NCBI RefSeq assembly: GCF_003626575.1
Contig: NZ_RBDY01000006.1
Span: forward strand, 233,909-297,908
From: Streptomyces radicis
Lineage (GTDB): Bacteria; Actinomycetota; Actinomycetes; Streptomycetales; Streptomycetaceae
Direction of reading: 5' to 3'
Length of the DNA: 64,000 bases
The notes beneath the pieces were generated by a model. The model saw only the letters and a list, made by a program, of their open reading frames with translations, did not search any database and was not told the origin of the DNA. Numbering within the stretch: the stretch's first letter is position 1; each line of letters begins with the position of its first letter. A program made the position numbers and the translations under genes. Shown one piece after another: positions 1 through 9,290 of this stretch.

Positions 1-672
1 TCCGTAGATCCGGCCCTGGGCGTCCGGCGGCTCCAGGGCCGTGGTGATCTCGCCGAGCTGGTCGCGGCGGCACGTCGGCGACGAGACGCCCATGGTCTCG
101 TCGGAGTCGGGCGAGGGGCCCTGGAAGTGCCCGTCGAACGCGCCCGAAGGCGGCGTCCCGCGCGTGGAGCCGTCCTCGGGGAAGCTCCCGGGACCGCCCG
201 ACGTCGGGCGGCCTCCGTCGGAGGGGTTGAGGCCGAGGGAGCCGCCGTCGCCCGGGGAGCGCTGGCCGCCGTCCACGGCGTGCTCGGCGCCTGCCTCGAG
301 CGAATCGTCGCCGCCGCGGCCGACGTTGGCCGCCGCGGACATCACCAGCGGCGCGCCGATGCCGAGCAGCGCCACGGACGCCGCGGTGCCCAGCAGCAGA
401 TGGCGTCTGCGCCGACGGCGCGCGGGGATGGCCTCGTGCAGCTGGTCGAGCGCGTCGGTGGTCGGCTCGATGTCCTCGACGGCCGCGCGCAGCAGGCGGC
501 GCAGCTCCTCCTCGTCGCCGACCGGCCCTGGCGTGCCCGACGCGCTCGGCGTACCGGGAGTGCCCGGCTTCCCCGCGCCGTCGAGCGGCTCGGAGGTCTC
601 GCGCGGCTCCTCGTCCCGGCCCGGCCCCTCCCGCCGACGCCGGAGCTCGTCCCGGTCGTCGCCTCCGCTCAT
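1..672 (-). CDS. single-pass membrane protein downstream of ECF sigma factor (3' end outside window)
   Basis: Reading leftward from ATG at 672, 224 codons are visible and the frame is still open at the window edge, so the gene is partial. The first 55 residues are charged and rich in Gly/Pro. A patch of six arginines (about residues 85-90) precedes one hydrophobic segment at about 91-114, predicting N-in topology. The rest is a low-complexity Gly/Ser/Asp stretch. The start overlaps the stop of the sigma-factor gene by 4 bases (ATGA), so the two are translationally coupled. Position and topology would suit a partner of the sigma factor, but no zinc-binding anti-sigma motif (HxxxCxxC) is seen, so an anti-sigma role is inference only. 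Function unknown. Confidence 0.75.
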   Translation of the reverse strand, partial: MSGGDDRDELRRRREGPGRDEEPRETSEPLDGAGKPGTPGTPSASGTPGPVGDEEELRRLLRAAVEDIEPTTDALDQLHEAIPARRRRRRHLLLGTAASVALLGIGAPLVMSAAANVGRGGDDSLEAGAEHAVDGGQRSPGDGGSLGLNPSDGGRPTSGGPGSFPEDGSTRGTPPSGAFDGHFQGPSPDSDETMGVSSPTCRRDQLGEITTALEPPDAQGRIYG

Positions 673-1250
673 CGGGCAGCCTCCATCGCGACGCGCAGCG
701 CGGCGATGCCGCGCGAGCCGTACGCCTTGACGGAACCCGCGGAGATCCCCAGGGTCTTGGCGACCTCGGCCTCGGTCATGTCGGCGAAGTACCGCAGCAC
801 CAGGACCTCGCGCTGGCGGCGCTGGAGCCCGCGCATCGCCTTGATCAGGTCGGCGCGCTCGAGCTGCTCGTACGCGCCCTCCTCCGCGCTCGCCATGTTG
901 GGCAGCGGCTTGGAGAGCAGCTTGAGGCCGAGGATGCGGCGGCGCAGGGTGGAACGGCTGAGGTTGACCACCGTCTGACGCAGATAGGCGAGGGTCTTCT
1001 CCGGGTCGCGCACACGGTTGCGCGCGGAGTGCACACGGATGAACGCCTCCTGCACCACATCCTCGCAGGATGCGGTGTCGTCGAGGAGCAGGGCGGCCAG
1101 GCCGAGGAGCGAACGGTAGTGGGCGCGATAGGTCTCGGTGAGGAAGTCGATCGTGGTCCCGGCCGCGACCTCACTCATCGCGTCGTCCGCGGCGTCCTCG
1201 CCCTGGGCGGGGATACGGGTCGGCCGGGAGGCCGGCAGGGGAGCGGTCAC
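669..1250 (-). CDS. ECF-type RNA polymerase sigma factor (SigE-like family)
   Basis: A 193-residue protein from GTG 1250, chosen because GGGAG lies 7 bases upstream. A longer frame to GTG 1334 has a purine run almost touching the start. Region 2 occupies about residues 36-105, including the core-binding/-10 helices around LLLDDTASCEDVVQEAFIR. Region 4 is about 125-188 with the helix-turn-helix TEAEVAKTLGISAGSVKAY. Sigma factors of this type recognise a small regulon, often for envelope stress or differentiation. It overlaps the downstream membrane-protein gene by 4 bases. Streptomycetes often have asd between aspartokinase and a sigma gene at this locus. Here the 418 bases between aspartokinase and this start have no gene. 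An internal ATG at 1178 is an alternative start. Confidence 0.88.
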   Translation of the reverse strand: MTAPLPASRPTRIPAQGEDAADDAMSEVAAGTTIDFLTETYRAHYRSLLGLAALLLDDTASCEDVVQEAFIRVHSARNRVRDPEKTLAYLRQTVVNLSRSTLRRRILGLKLLSKPLPNMASAEEGAYEQLERADLIKAMRGLQRRQREVLVLRYFADMTEAEVAKTLGISAGSVKAYGSRGIAALRVAMEAAR

Positions 1251-1474
1251 GGGCGCGCTCCCGGCCAGGCGTCGCGGGTGCGCTGCTGGAAAGCCGAGAA
1301 CCTCTGCAACCTCTGCCACGCCAGTTGGACACACTCTCCCCCGCGAAGGTTGTACGGCGTGGGCGAGCTGTCGGTATCAGAGGTATCCGGTCTCATAACC
1401 CACCGCCCGCCGTGAAGGTCCCGTTCCGTCCGCGCCCCTGGCCGTTCCGCCCGTTCCGGCGCACCAAAGACACA

Positions 1475-1510
1475 CCCCGCACCGCGGTTGGCTGGCAAAG
1501 CGGTGCGGGG
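1475..1510 (-). terminator. stem-loop terminator after aspartokinase gene
   Basis: A perfect 11-bp stem, CCCCGCACCGC (1475-1485) with GCGGTGCGGGG (1500-1510), encloses a 14-base loop. On the minus strand it is followed by TGTGTCTTTGG. It lies about 160 bases past the aspartokinase stop. A second, weaker GC hairpin is at about 1523-1541. The 1251-1668 gap otherwise shows no gene. Confidence 0.6.
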
Positions 1511-1668
1511 ACTTGAAATGGTCCCCCGGCCCCTCGGCCGGGAGCAAGCCATCCGGGCCTACGACTTGGTCACGAGAGCTTCACATCTGGCCGTTGTCGG
1601 CCACCTTCAGGCGCTTTCCCCCGGAGTGACCTCGTGATCCGCCCAACCAGGCCCTGTCCGGGCGGACT

Positions 1669-2940
1669 TCAGCGGCCCGTTCCGCCGTAGACAACGGCCT
1701 CGTCGGTGTCGCTGTCCAGGCCGAACGCGGTGTGCACGGCGCGCACCGCCTCGTTGACGTCCTCCTCGCGGGTCACCACGGAGATGCGGATCTCGGAGGT
1801 GGAGATCAGCTCGATGTTGACGCCCGCGTTGGACAGCGCCTCGCAGAACGTCGCGGTGACGCCGGGGTTGGTCTTCATGCCCGCGCCGACGAGGGAGATC
1901 TTCGCGATCCGGTCGTCATAGCGAAGTGCTTCGAAACCGATCAACTCCCGCCGCTTCTCGAGCGCGTCGATCGCCTTCTGTCCCTCGTCCTTCGGAAGCG
2001 TGAACGAGATGTCGGTGAGACCGGTCGAGGCCGCCGAAAAATTCTGCACGACCATGTCCATATTGATCTCGGCGTCGGCGATCGCGCGGAAGATCTTCGC
2101 CGCCTCGCCCGGCTTGTCGGGCACCGCGACGACCGTGATCTTGGCCTCGGAGGTGTCATGCGCGACCCCCGAGATGATTGCCTGCTCCATCGGCTGACCT
2201 CCTGGGGGCTGATTGCTGACCCATGTGCCCTTGAGCCCCGAGAACGAGGACCGTACATGAATCGGAATGTTGTAACGCCGCGCGTACTCCACACAGCGGT
2301 GCAGCAGCACTTTCGAGCCGGAACTGGCCAGCTCCAGCATGTCTTCGAACGAGATCCAGTCGATCTTGCGCGCCTTCCGCACGACCCGGGGGTCGGCGCT
2401 GAAGACGCCGTCGACGTCCGTGTAGATCTCGCACACCTCGGCGTTGAGCGCGGCGGCCAGCGCGACCGCCGTGGTGTCCGAGCCGCCGCGGCCGAGCGTC
2501 GTGATGTTCTTGCCGGTCTGGGAGACGCCCTGGAAGCCCGCGACGATCGCGATGTTCCCGGCGTCGACGGAGCTCTGGATGCGGCCGGGGGTGACGTCGA
2601 TGATGCGGGCCCTGTTGTGGACGGAGTCGGTGATGACACCGGCCTGGCTGCCGGTGAAGGACTGCGCTTCGTGCCCGAGTGAGGTGATCGCCATCGCGAG
2701 CAGCGCCATCGAGATGCGCTCGCCCGCGGTCAGCAGCATGTCCAGCTCGCGCCCCGTCGCGACGGGGGACACCTGGCCCGCGAGATCGATCAGCTCGTCC
2801 GTCGTGTCGCCCATCGCGGAGACCACGACGACCACCTGGTGGCCGTCCTTCTTGGCCTCGATGACTCGCCTGGCGACGCGCTTGATGCCCTCGGCATCGG
2901 CTACGGAGGAGCCGCCGTACTTCTGCACGACAAGGCCCAC
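1669..2940 (-). CDS. ask: aspartate kinase (alpha subunit; beta subunit nested in frame)
   Basis: Aspartokinase phosphorylates L-aspartate, the first step to lysine, threonine, methionine and diaminopimelate. The start is GTG 2940, with GAGGAG 9 bases upstream, giving 423 residues, the usual size of actinomycete alpha subunits. The N-terminus holds the kinase signature [12 protein letters not shown]. The kinase domain runs to about residue 250 ([14 protein letters not shown] is the substrate/ATP loop). The C-terminal part has two ACT domains (about 265-420), the usual site of lysine/threonine feedback control. A near-consensus internal ribosome site directs an in-frame beta subunit (separate entry). 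The gene is divergent from the phosphatase gene, and no asd gene lies immediately downstream. Confidence 0.97.
   Translation of the reverse strand: MGLVVQKYGGSSVADAEGIKRVARRVIEAKKDGHQVVVVVSAMGDTTDELIDLAGQVSPVATGRELDMLLTAGERISMALLAMAITSLGHEAQSFTGSQAGVITDSVHNRARIIDVTPGRIQSSVDAGNIAIVAGFQGVSQTGKNITTLGRGGSDTTAVALAAALNAEVCEIYTDVDGVFSADPRVVRKARKIDWISFEDMLELASSGSKVLLHRCVEYARRYNIPIHVRSSFSGLKGTWVSNQPPGGQPMEQAIISGVAHDTSEAKITVVAVPDKPGEAAKIFRAIADAEINMDMVVQNFSAASTGLTDISFTLPKDEGQKAIDALEKRRELIGFEALRYDDRIAKISLVGAGMKTNPGVTATFCEALSNAGVNIELISTSEIRISVVTREEDVNEAVRAVHTAFGLDSDTDEAVVYGGTGR
2190..2203 (-). promoter_or_regulatory. internal ribosome binding site and start for aspartokinase beta subunit
   Basis: AGGAGG (2203-2198, minus strand) is a perfect Shine-Dalgarno core 7 bases before an in-frame ATG at 2190. 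Translation from here gives 173 residues (1669-2190) comprising only the two ACT domains. Overlapping alpha/beta aspartokinases made this way are known in Bacillus and Corynebacterium. The site is stronger than the one serving the full-length protein. Confidence 0.85.
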
Positions 2941-3176
2941 GTGTGCTCGCTCCTCGTTCTCTTGCTCCCATGGCCGAAAATCGGCCACAGCCGGATGAAG
3001 TCTACCGAGCAGGCCGCTCCGCTCGCCCGCCCAGCGACCACCCCTGCCCCGGACACGTCACCTGCACACCGGAAGATGCCACAAACGTAAGAGATGTCAC
3101 AGACCCGCCTCGGCCGACCGCCGGACAGGGCGACCGCCGGTGTGCTGGCGACATCAACCGGACGTACCGTGCAGGC
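2941..3176. promoter_or_regulatory. divergent intergenic region between ask and the SpoIIE-type phosphatase gene
   Basis: About 235 bases without a gene, and presumably both promoters. It is less GC-rich than the flanks, with stretches such as GATGCCACAAACGTAAGAGATG. The phosphatase start has no recognisable Shine-Dalgarno, so that transcript may be leaderless. No convincing -35/-10 pair was assigned. Confidence 0.4.
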
Positions 3177-5378
3177 ATGGGTGATACGCCGCCACCTGGT
3201 CCCGATCTGCTCGACCCGCCGCTCCTCAGGGCGGTGCGGGAGACCGGGGCCTACGGCGGGGCGATCTACCTCCTCGACCACGACCGGCGCGTCCTGCGGC
3301 TCGCGGTGCTGACGGGCCTGCCCGTGGACATCCTGCGGCCCTGGCTCAGGGTCGGCCTGAAGGCGCCCTTCCCCCCGGCCGACGCGGTCAGGGAACGCCG
3401 CACCGTCTGGATCGGCGTCGGCGAGATGGCCGTTCAGTATCCACAGGTGGGGATGGTGCTGCCCTATCCCTTCGCCTCGGCGTTCGAGCCCATCAGCGTG
3501 GCCGACGCCGACGGGGGCGCGCTCGCGCTGCTCTGGTCGGGGGGCCACCCGGCCGACCTCGGGGCGCACGAGCGGGACGCGCTCACCGCCGGAGCGCGCC
3601 GCGTCGGCGCGCTGCTCCTCGATTCGCTCCTCGACGCAGGCGAGCCAGGACCCGCGGTGCCAGCCCCGGCCGAGCCGCGCGTCATCCCGCAGGAGCCACC
3701 GCGGCGGTCCCCGCTCGAGGAGGCGCGGGCCGCGGTCGCCCTCACCGAGCGCCTCCCCGAGGGCCACTGCGCCCTTGACCTGGACGGCCGGATCACCTTT
3801 GTGAACGACGCGGCCGCCGCGTTGATCGGCGTCCCGGTGGGCGAGCTGCGCGGCCTCCGGCTCTGGGAGTCGCTGCCGTGGCTGAGCGACCCGGTGTTCG
3901 AGGACCGGTTCAGGGGGGCGCTGCTGAGCCGCACCCCCACCGCGTTCACCGCGCTGCGCCCCCCTGAGCGGTGGCTGCGCTTCCAGCAGTACCCCGATGT
4001 CCACGGCGTCAGCGTCCGCATCGCGCCCACGCTCGGGGCCACGGCCGAACGCGCCGCCGACGGGCCGGGCCTCGCGGGCACGCCCCATGAACGCGCCCCC
4101 GCCGCGGCCCACGCCCTGAGCCCGACCACACCGGGCCACGACGCGCGCGCCGCGCCCACCCGCCCCGGCGCGCTCTACCACCTGATGCAGCTGGCCACCG
4201 TGCTCACCGAGGCGGTCGGCGTGCGGGACGTGGTCGACCTGGTGGCCAGCCAGATCATGCCCTCGCTCGACGCCCAGGGCCTGCTGATCTTCGTCGCCGA
4301 GGGCGGCAGGCTGCGCCTGGCGGGCTTCCGCGGCTACGGCCCCGAGGCGCGGGAACGCTTCGACGGCACCCCGCTCGACTCCCCCGCCTCCCCCGCGGCC
4401 CGTGTGCTCTCGGAGGGCGAGCCGGTCTTCTACGCCTCGCCCGAGGATCTGGAGCCCCGCTATGCCGCGCTGCCCGCCGTCACCGGCAAGGCCGCCTGGG
4501 CCGTCCTGCCGCTGATCGCCTCGGGCCGCACCGTCGGCTGCTGCGTCATCGCGTACGACAGGCCGCACCCGTTCAGCGCGGAGGAGCGCGCGGTGATGAC
4601 CTCGCTCGGCGGGCTGATCGCGCAGGCCCTGGAACGCGCCCGGCTCTACGACGCCAAGCACCACCTCGCGCGCCGCCTCCAGGCCGGGCTGCTGCCGCGC
4701 GTGCTGCCCGATGTGCCCGGGCTCGACGTGGCCGCCCGCTACCTGCCCGCGACCGAGGGCATGGAGATCGGCGGCGACTTCTACGACCTGATCCGGCTCG
4801 GCGGCGACACGGCGCCCTTCCCCGCCGCGGCGGCGGCCATCGGGGACGTGCAGGGGCACAACGTCAAGGCCGCCGCGTTGATGGGCCAGGTCCGCACCGC
4901 CGTCCACGCCACGGCGGGCGCGCCGCCCGGCGAGGTGCTCGCCCGCGCCAACCGGCTGCTGACCGACCTCGACCCCGGCCTGTTCACCAGCTGCCTGTAC
5001 GTCCATCTCGACCTGCGCACGCACCGGGCCAGGCTCGCCACCGCGGGCCATCTGCCGCCGCTGCTGCGCCGCCCCGACGGGCGGGTCACCACGTTGCCCG
5101 TGATGCCGGGGCCGTTGCTCGGCATCGAGCGGCACGCGGAGTACCCCACGATGGAGATCCCGCTGCTGCCGGGGGCCGTGCTCGTCCTCTACACCGACGG
5201 GCTGGTCGAACGCCACGACCGCGACCTGGACGACTGCGTGCGCGACCTGGCGGGCCACGTCGCGCGGGCGCGCCCCGAGGGCGGCATGGACCGGCTGGCC
5301 GACGACCTGCTGAGCCGGGCGCGGCGCTCGAAGCGCTTCACCGACGACATCGCGCTGCTGCTGCTCAGCCCGACATGA
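3177..5378 (+). CDS. PP2C/SpoIIE-family serine phosphatase with GAF and PAS sensor domains (RsbU-like)
   Basis: 733 residues from ATG 3177. The order is: a GAF-like domain (about 12-150), a linker, a PAS domain (about 185-285, LPEGHCALDLDGRITFVN), a second GAF domain (about 335-485) and a C-terminal SpoIIE phosphatase domain (about 515-731). The metal-binding acidic residues are present: GGDFYD (D534), IGDVQGHN (D557), LYTDGLVE (D674) and FTDDIALLLL (D723/D724). Such proteins dephosphorylate anti-anti-sigma factors in partner-switching pathways that control stress sigma factors. No anti-sigma kinase or STAS antagonist is encoded in the neighbourhood, so the partners must be elsewhere. No obvious ribosome site precedes the ATG; leaderless translation is plausible. 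Confidence 0.9.
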   Translation: MGDTPPPGPDLLDPPLLRAVRETGAYGGAIYLLDHDRRVLRLAVLTGLPVDILRPWLRVGLKAPFPPADAVRERRTVWIGVGEMAVQYPQVGMVLPYPFASAFEPISVADADGGALALLWSGGHPADLGAHERDALTAGARRVGALLLDSLLDAGEPGPAVPAPAEPRVIPQEPPRRSPLEEARAAVALTERLPEGHCALDLDGRITFVNDAAAALIGVPVGELRGLRLWESLPWLSDPVFEDRFRGALLSRTPTAFTALRPPERWLRFQQYPDVHGVSVRIAPTLGATAERAADGPGLAGTPHERAPAAAHALSPTTPGHDARAAPTRPGALYHLMQLATVLTEAVGVRDVVDLVASQIMPSLDAQGLLIFVAEGGRLRLAGFRGYGPEARERFDGTPLDSPASPAARVLSEGEPVFYASPEDLEPRYAALPAVTGKAAWAVLPLIASGRTVGCCVIAYDRPHPFSAEERAVMTSLGGLIAQALERARLYDAKHHLARRLQAGLLPRVLPDVPGLDVAARYLPATEGMEIGGDFYDLIRLGGDTAPFPAAAAAIGDVQGHNVKAAALMGQVRTAVHATAGAPPGEVLARANRLLTDLDPGLFTSCLYVHLDLRTHRARLATAGHLPPLLRRPDGRVTTLPVMPGPLLGIERHAEYPTMEIPLLPGAVLVLYTDGLVERHDRDLDDCVRDLAGHVARARPEGGMDRLADDLLSRARRSKRFTDDIALLLLSPT

Positions 5379-5442
5379 GGCCGCCGCCCGCGCCATGACA
5401 CGGGGCCCGGCGGGAGGGCTCGGCGCGGGTCCTGCGTCGGGA

Positions 5443-6132
5443 TCAGGCTCCCGCCGACCGCCCCAGGCCGAGCGGGGCGGCGATCTCCGCCTCCATCACG
5501 CGGCCCGCCTGCCGCTCCAGGTCGCCGTCCTCCGCGTCACTGTCCGTGTCGAGGCCGTCGAGCTCGGCCAGCGGAGTGTCGAGGCGGACGTGGGCGACGA
5601 GGGACTGGAGGGCGCGCAGGGCGGCGCTCGCGGTGGGGCCCCAGTTCGACAGGTAGGAGAACTGCCACCACCACAGGGCCTCGCTCACCCGGCCCTCGGT
5701 GTAGTGCGCCATGCCGTGCCGCAGGTCGGAGATGATGTCGGCCAGGTCGTCGGAGATCCGGGCGGCGACCGGCGTGCTGCGCGGCACATAGGGGTCGAAG
5801 ACCTCGGAGTAGACGTCGATGGGCGCGAGGAGCGAGGCCAGGCGCTCGCGCAGCTCGTCCATGTCGGGCTCGGGACCGGTGTCCGGCTCGTAGCGCTCCT
5901 CGGGAACGATGTCCTCGTGCGCCCCCAACCTGCCGCCCGCCAGCAGCACTTGGGACACCTGGAGCAGCAGGTGGGGCACCGCGGCGTCCGGGTCGTCGCC
6001 CTTGGCGACCTCCGAGACGGCGACGATGAAGCTCTCCACCTGGTCGGCGATCTGCACCGCGAAACTGTCAGGGCCTCCCCCCGCCGCACCATCCCGCGGC
6101 GGCGACTTCGGCATCGGCGTCTCGGAGATCAT
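5443..6132 (-). CDS. DUF5063 family protein
   Basis: 229 residues. The central part is helical with conserved-looking aromatic runs (EALWWWQFSYLSNWGPTA at about 160-178), and the tail is acidic. It matches what I remember of the DUF5063 family, usually next to recR in streptomycetes. Function is unknown. It is transcribed in the same direction as ybaB-recR, starting 39 bases after the recR stop, so it probably shares their transcript. It converges on the phosphatase gene with a 64-base gap. No signal peptide or membrane segment is seen. Confidence 0.8.
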   Translation of the reverse strand: MISETPMPKSPPRDGAAGGGPDSFAVQIADQVESFIVAVSEVAKGDDPDAAVPHLLLQVSQVLLAGGRLGAHEDIVPEERYEPDTGPEPDMDELRERLASLLAPIDVYSEVFDPYVPRSTPVAARISDDLADIISDLRHGMAHYTEGRVSEALWWWQFSYLSNWGPTASAALRALQSLVAHVRLDTPLAELDGLDTDSDAEDGDLERQAGRVMEAEIAAPLGLGRSAGA

Positions 6133-6171
6133 GTGATCGCCTCCCCAACGGTCCCTATGTCTGCGTCTGCA

Positions 6172-6771
6172 TTACACATCGAGCAGGCGCCTACCCTCGA
6201 ACGCACGCCCCAAGGTGACCTCGTCGGCATACTCCAAGTCTCCCCCGACCGGCAGCCCGCTGGCTAGCCGAGTGACCCGAAGGCCCAGGGAGCCGACCAT
6301 CCGCGCGAGGTATGTGGCGGTCGCCTCGCCCTCCAGATTCGGGTCGGTGGCCAGGATCAGCTCCGTGACCGAGCCGTCGGCGAGCCGGGCGAGCAGCTCC
6401 CTGATCCGCAGGTCACCGGGGCCGACGCCGTCGATCGGGCTGATCGCCCCGCCCAGCACGTGGTACCGCCCCCTGAACTCGCGCGTGCGTTCGATGGCGA
6501 CGACGTCCTTGGGCTCCTCGACCACGCAGATGACCGCCTGGTCGCGGCGCGGGTCGAGGCAGACGCGGCACCGCTCCTCCTGCGCGACGTTGCCGCACTC
6601 CGCGCAGAACCTGACCCTCTCCTTGACCTCCGTCAGCGCGTGCGCCAGGCGCCTGACGTCGGCGGGCTCGGCCTGGAGGATGTGGAACGCTATCCGCTGG
6701 GCGCTCTTGGGTCCCACGCCGGGCAGCCGGCCCAGCTCGTCGATGAGGTCCTGGACCACGCCTTCGTACAT
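6172..6771 (-). CDS. recR: recombination mediator protein RecR
   Basis: 199 residues, the standard length. RecR works with RecO (and RecF) to load RecA on gapped DNA. The order is: N-terminal helix-hairpin-helix ([20 protein letters not shown]), a C4 zinc finger ([16 protein letters not shown], about 56-71), and a Toprim domain beginning [14 protein letters not shown] and including [17 protein letters not shown]. The ATG overlaps the ybaB stop by one base (TGATG), so the two are coupled. Confidence 0.97.
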   Translation of the reverse strand: MYEGVVQDLIDELGRLPGVGPKSAQRIAFHILQAEPADVRRLAHALTEVKERVRFCAECGNVAQEERCRVCLDPRRDQAVICVVEEPKDVVAIERTREFRGRYHVLGGAISPIDGVGPGDLRIRELLARLADGSVTELILATDPNLEGEATATYLARMVGSLGLRVTRLASGLPVGGDLEYADEVTLGRAFEGRRLLDV

Positions 6772-7109
6772 CAGAACGGCAGCCCGGGAATGCCACCTCC
6801 GCCGAGCCCCTGGGCGAGGGGTCCGAGCTTGGTCTTGGCCAGCTCCTGAGCGGAGTTGTTCGCGTCCCGAACGGCCGCGATCACGAGGTCCGCCAGGGTC
6901 TCGGTGTCCTCGGGGTCCACCGCGCGGGGATCGATCACCAGACCGGTCAACTCGCCCGAGCCCGTGACCGTCGCCTTGACCAGCCCGCCGCCCGCTGAGC
7001 CCTCGACGGGCGTCTCGGCCAGCTCCTGCTGCGCCGCGGCAAGGTCTTGCTGCATCTTCTGGGCCTGCTGCAACAGCTGCTGCATATCGACCCCACCACC
7101 GGGGAACAC
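6771..7109 (-). CDS. YbaB/EbfC family nucleoid-associated protein
   Basis: 112 residues from GTG 7109, selected because AGGAG lies 7 bases upstream. The protein opens with MFPGGGVD and a glutamine-rich coiled helix ([20 protein letters not shown]), then the YbaB beta sheet ([19 protein letters not shown]) and a C-terminal helix. YbaB proteins are small dimeric DNA binders, almost always encoded just before recR. The gene lies between dnaX (90 bases upstream) and recR (1-base overlap), forming a replication/repair operon. Confidence 0.93.
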   Translation of the reverse strand: MFPGGGVDMQQLLQQAQKMQQDLAAAQQELAETPVEGSAGGGLVKATVTGSGELTGLVIDPRAVDPEDTETLADLVIAAVRDANNSAQELAKTKLGPLAQGLGGGGIPGLPF

Positions 7110-7199
7110 GGCCTCACTCCTGGCTCGTCGACGTCGTTTCCTCTGCGCTTGCCCTCTTGAGCCTACGGGCTCGGGGCGCCGCGGTCTCACCCATGGGGC

Positions 7200-9257
7200 T
7201 CACTCGTGGTGAAACTCCTCGATAACGGTCGCCCCCAGCTCGCGAACGATCAGCTCGTGGCCGCTGAGCGCCGTGTCGTCGAGGTCCGGATCGTCCTCCT
7301 CCGGCATGTCGTCCTCGACCGCGACGGGCGGCGGGGCGGGGGCTCGTGGCGCGGGGGGTGGGGCGGGCTCGGGCGCGGGCTCGGGGGCCGTAGCCTGTCG
7401 CGCGGGGGCTTGTGGCGCGGGGGTCGGCGCCGGGGCGGACGCCGGGGCCTGTCGCGCGGGGGCGGGCGCGGGCGCCATGCGCGGGGGCGGGGCGGCCATG
7501 GCCTGGGCCGCGCCCCCGCCGGGGTCCACGATGGTCTCGATCCGCCACTGACCGCCCACGGTCTCGGCCAGTGCCGCGCGGAGGACGTCCTCGCTGCCGC
7601 CGTTCGCGAAGCTGTCCCTGGCGCCCGGGGTGGCGAAGCCGAGCCGGAGCACCCCGCCGTCGGCGCCGATGACCTGGGCGTTCTGGCTGAGCAGGATCCA
7701 GGTGAACCGGCGCTTGCCCTTGACCGTGTCGAGCACCTGGGGCCAGGCGTGCCGCACGACGGAGGAGTCGGGGCCGCTCGTCGCCGCCGGAGCGGGCGCC
7801 CGGGCGGCCTCGGCGCGCGCGGGCGCCGCGGGGCGGGCGCCCATGGGCCACGCGCCGGGCTGGCGGGTGGTGGGGGGCGGGGCCGCGGGCTGCGGGGCCG
7901 GTGCGGGAGGTGGGGCCTGTGCGGGCGGTGGGGCCTGCGGCGCGGGGGTCGGCGCCGGGGCTTGTGGCGGCGGCGCTTGGGACGCCTGTGGCGCGGGCGG
8001 GGGTGACGGCGGTGACGCGGCGACGGGCGGGGGCACGGGCGCGGGGGCCGCGGCGGGGGCTGCGGCCGCGGCGGGCGCGTTCACACCCGGCCCCGCGGCG
8101 ATGCCCCGCTCCAGCCGGTCCAGGCGACTGAGGAGCGCCGCCTCGTCCCCGTAGGCCGCGGGCAGCAGCACCCGGGCACAGATCAGCTCCAGCTGGAGCC
8201 GCGGCGAGGTGGCGCCCCGCATCTCGGTCAACCCGGTGTTGACAAGATCGGCCGCCCTGCTCAGCTCCGCGGGACCCAACGCCCCCGCCTGCGCCCGCAT
8301 CCGCTCCAGCACGTCCACGGGCACGTCGATGAGGCCCTTGTCCGCGGCGTCCGGCACCGCGGCGAGGATCAACAGGTCCCGCAGCCGCTCCAGCAGATCC
8401 GTGACGAACCGCCGCGGATCGTGACCGCCCTCGATCACCCGGTCCACCACGCCGAAGGCCGCGGCGCCGTCCCCCGCGGCGAAGGCGTCGACCACCGAGT
8501 CGAGCAACGCCCCGTCGGTGTACCCGAGGAGGGCCGTCGCCATCTCGTAGGTGACGCCGTCCGCGCCCGCGCCGGCGAGCAGTTGGTCCATGACGGACAT
8601 CGAGTCCCGCACCGAGCCCGCACCGGCCCGCACGACCAGCGGCAACACGGCGCCGTCCACGGGGATCGCCTCGCGCTCGCAGACCTCCCCGAGGTAGTCC
8701 CGCAGCGTGCCAGGCGGGACCAGCCGGAACGGATAGTGGTGCGTGCGCGACCTGATGGTGCCGATGACCTTCTCGGGCTCGGTCGTCGCGAAGATGAACT
8801 TGAGGTGCTCGGGCGGCTCCTCGACCACCTTGAGCAGGGCGTTGAACCCCGCCGGGGTGACCATGTGGGCCTCGTCGATGATGTAGATCTTGTACCGGCT
8901 CGCGGCGGGCCCGAAGAACGCCTTCTCCCGCAGCTCCCTGGCGTCGTCCACGCCACCGTGCGAGGCGGCGTCGATCTCGATCACATCGATCGAGCCAGGG
9001 CCGTTCCGCGCGAGATCGACACAGGACCGGCACTCGCCGCAGGGCGAGGGGGTCGGCCCCTTCTCGCAGTTGAGGCAGCGGGCCAGGATGCGCGCGCTGG
9101 TCGTCTTGCCACAGCCCCGCGGCCCGCTGAAGAGATAGGCGTGATTGACCCGGTTGTTCCGCAGGGCCTGCTGCAACGGGTCGGTGACATGCTCCTGCCC
9201 GATGACCTCGGCGAAGGTCTCGGGTCGGTAGCGGCGATACAGCGCGAGGGAGGACAC
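7200..9257 (-). CDS. dnaX: DNA polymerase III subunit gamma/tau
   Basis: 685 residues from GTG 9257 (MSSLALYRRYRPETFAEVIG, the usual family N-terminus). It is the clamp-loader motor of the replicative polymerase. Seen here: Walker A GPRGCGKTT, the four-cysteine zinc module CLNCEKGPTPSPCGECRSC, Walker B IYIIDEAHM, sensor region and lid, a helical collar domain, then a roughly 200-residue proline/alanine-rich linker (about 400-620) and an acidic C-terminus. No slippery frameshift site was recognised, so one tau-like product is expected. It heads the ybaB-recR transcript. The SRP RNA gene lies immediately upstream on the same strand. Confidence 0.96.
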   Translation of the reverse strand: MSSLALYRRYRPETFAEVIGQEHVTDPLQQALRNNRVNHAYLFSGPRGCGKTTSARILARCLNCEKGPTPSPCGECRSCVDLARNGPGSIDVIEIDAASHGGVDDARELREKAFFGPAASRYKIYIIDEAHMVTPAGFNALLKVVEEPPEHLKFIFATTEPEKVIGTIRSRTHHYPFRLVPPGTLRDYLGEVCEREAIPVDGAVLPLVVRAGAGSVRDSMSVMDQLLAGAGADGVTYEMATALLGYTDGALLDSVVDAFAAGDGAAAFGVVDRVIEGGHDPRRFVTDLLERLRDLLILAAVPDAADKGLIDVPVDVLERMRAQAGALGPAELSRAADLVNTGLTEMRGATSPRLQLELICARVLLPAAYGDEAALLSRLDRLERGIAAGPGVNAPAAAAAPAAAPAPVPPPVAASPPSPPPAPQASQAPPPQAPAPTPAPQAPPPAQAPPPAPAPQPAAPPPTTRQPGAWPMGARPAAPARAEAARAPAPAATSGPDSSVVRHAWPQVLDTVKGKRRFTWILLSQNAQVIGADGGVLRLGFATPGARDSFANGGSEDVLRAALAETVGGQWRIETIVDPGGGAAQAMAAPPPRMAPAPAPARQAPASAPAPTPAPQAPARQATAPEPAPEPAPPPAPRAPAPPPVAVEDDMPEEDDPDLDDTALSGHELIVRELGATVIEEFHHE

Positions 9258-9290
9258 ACCACCGACGATAACGGCCACCGCTGACAGACG

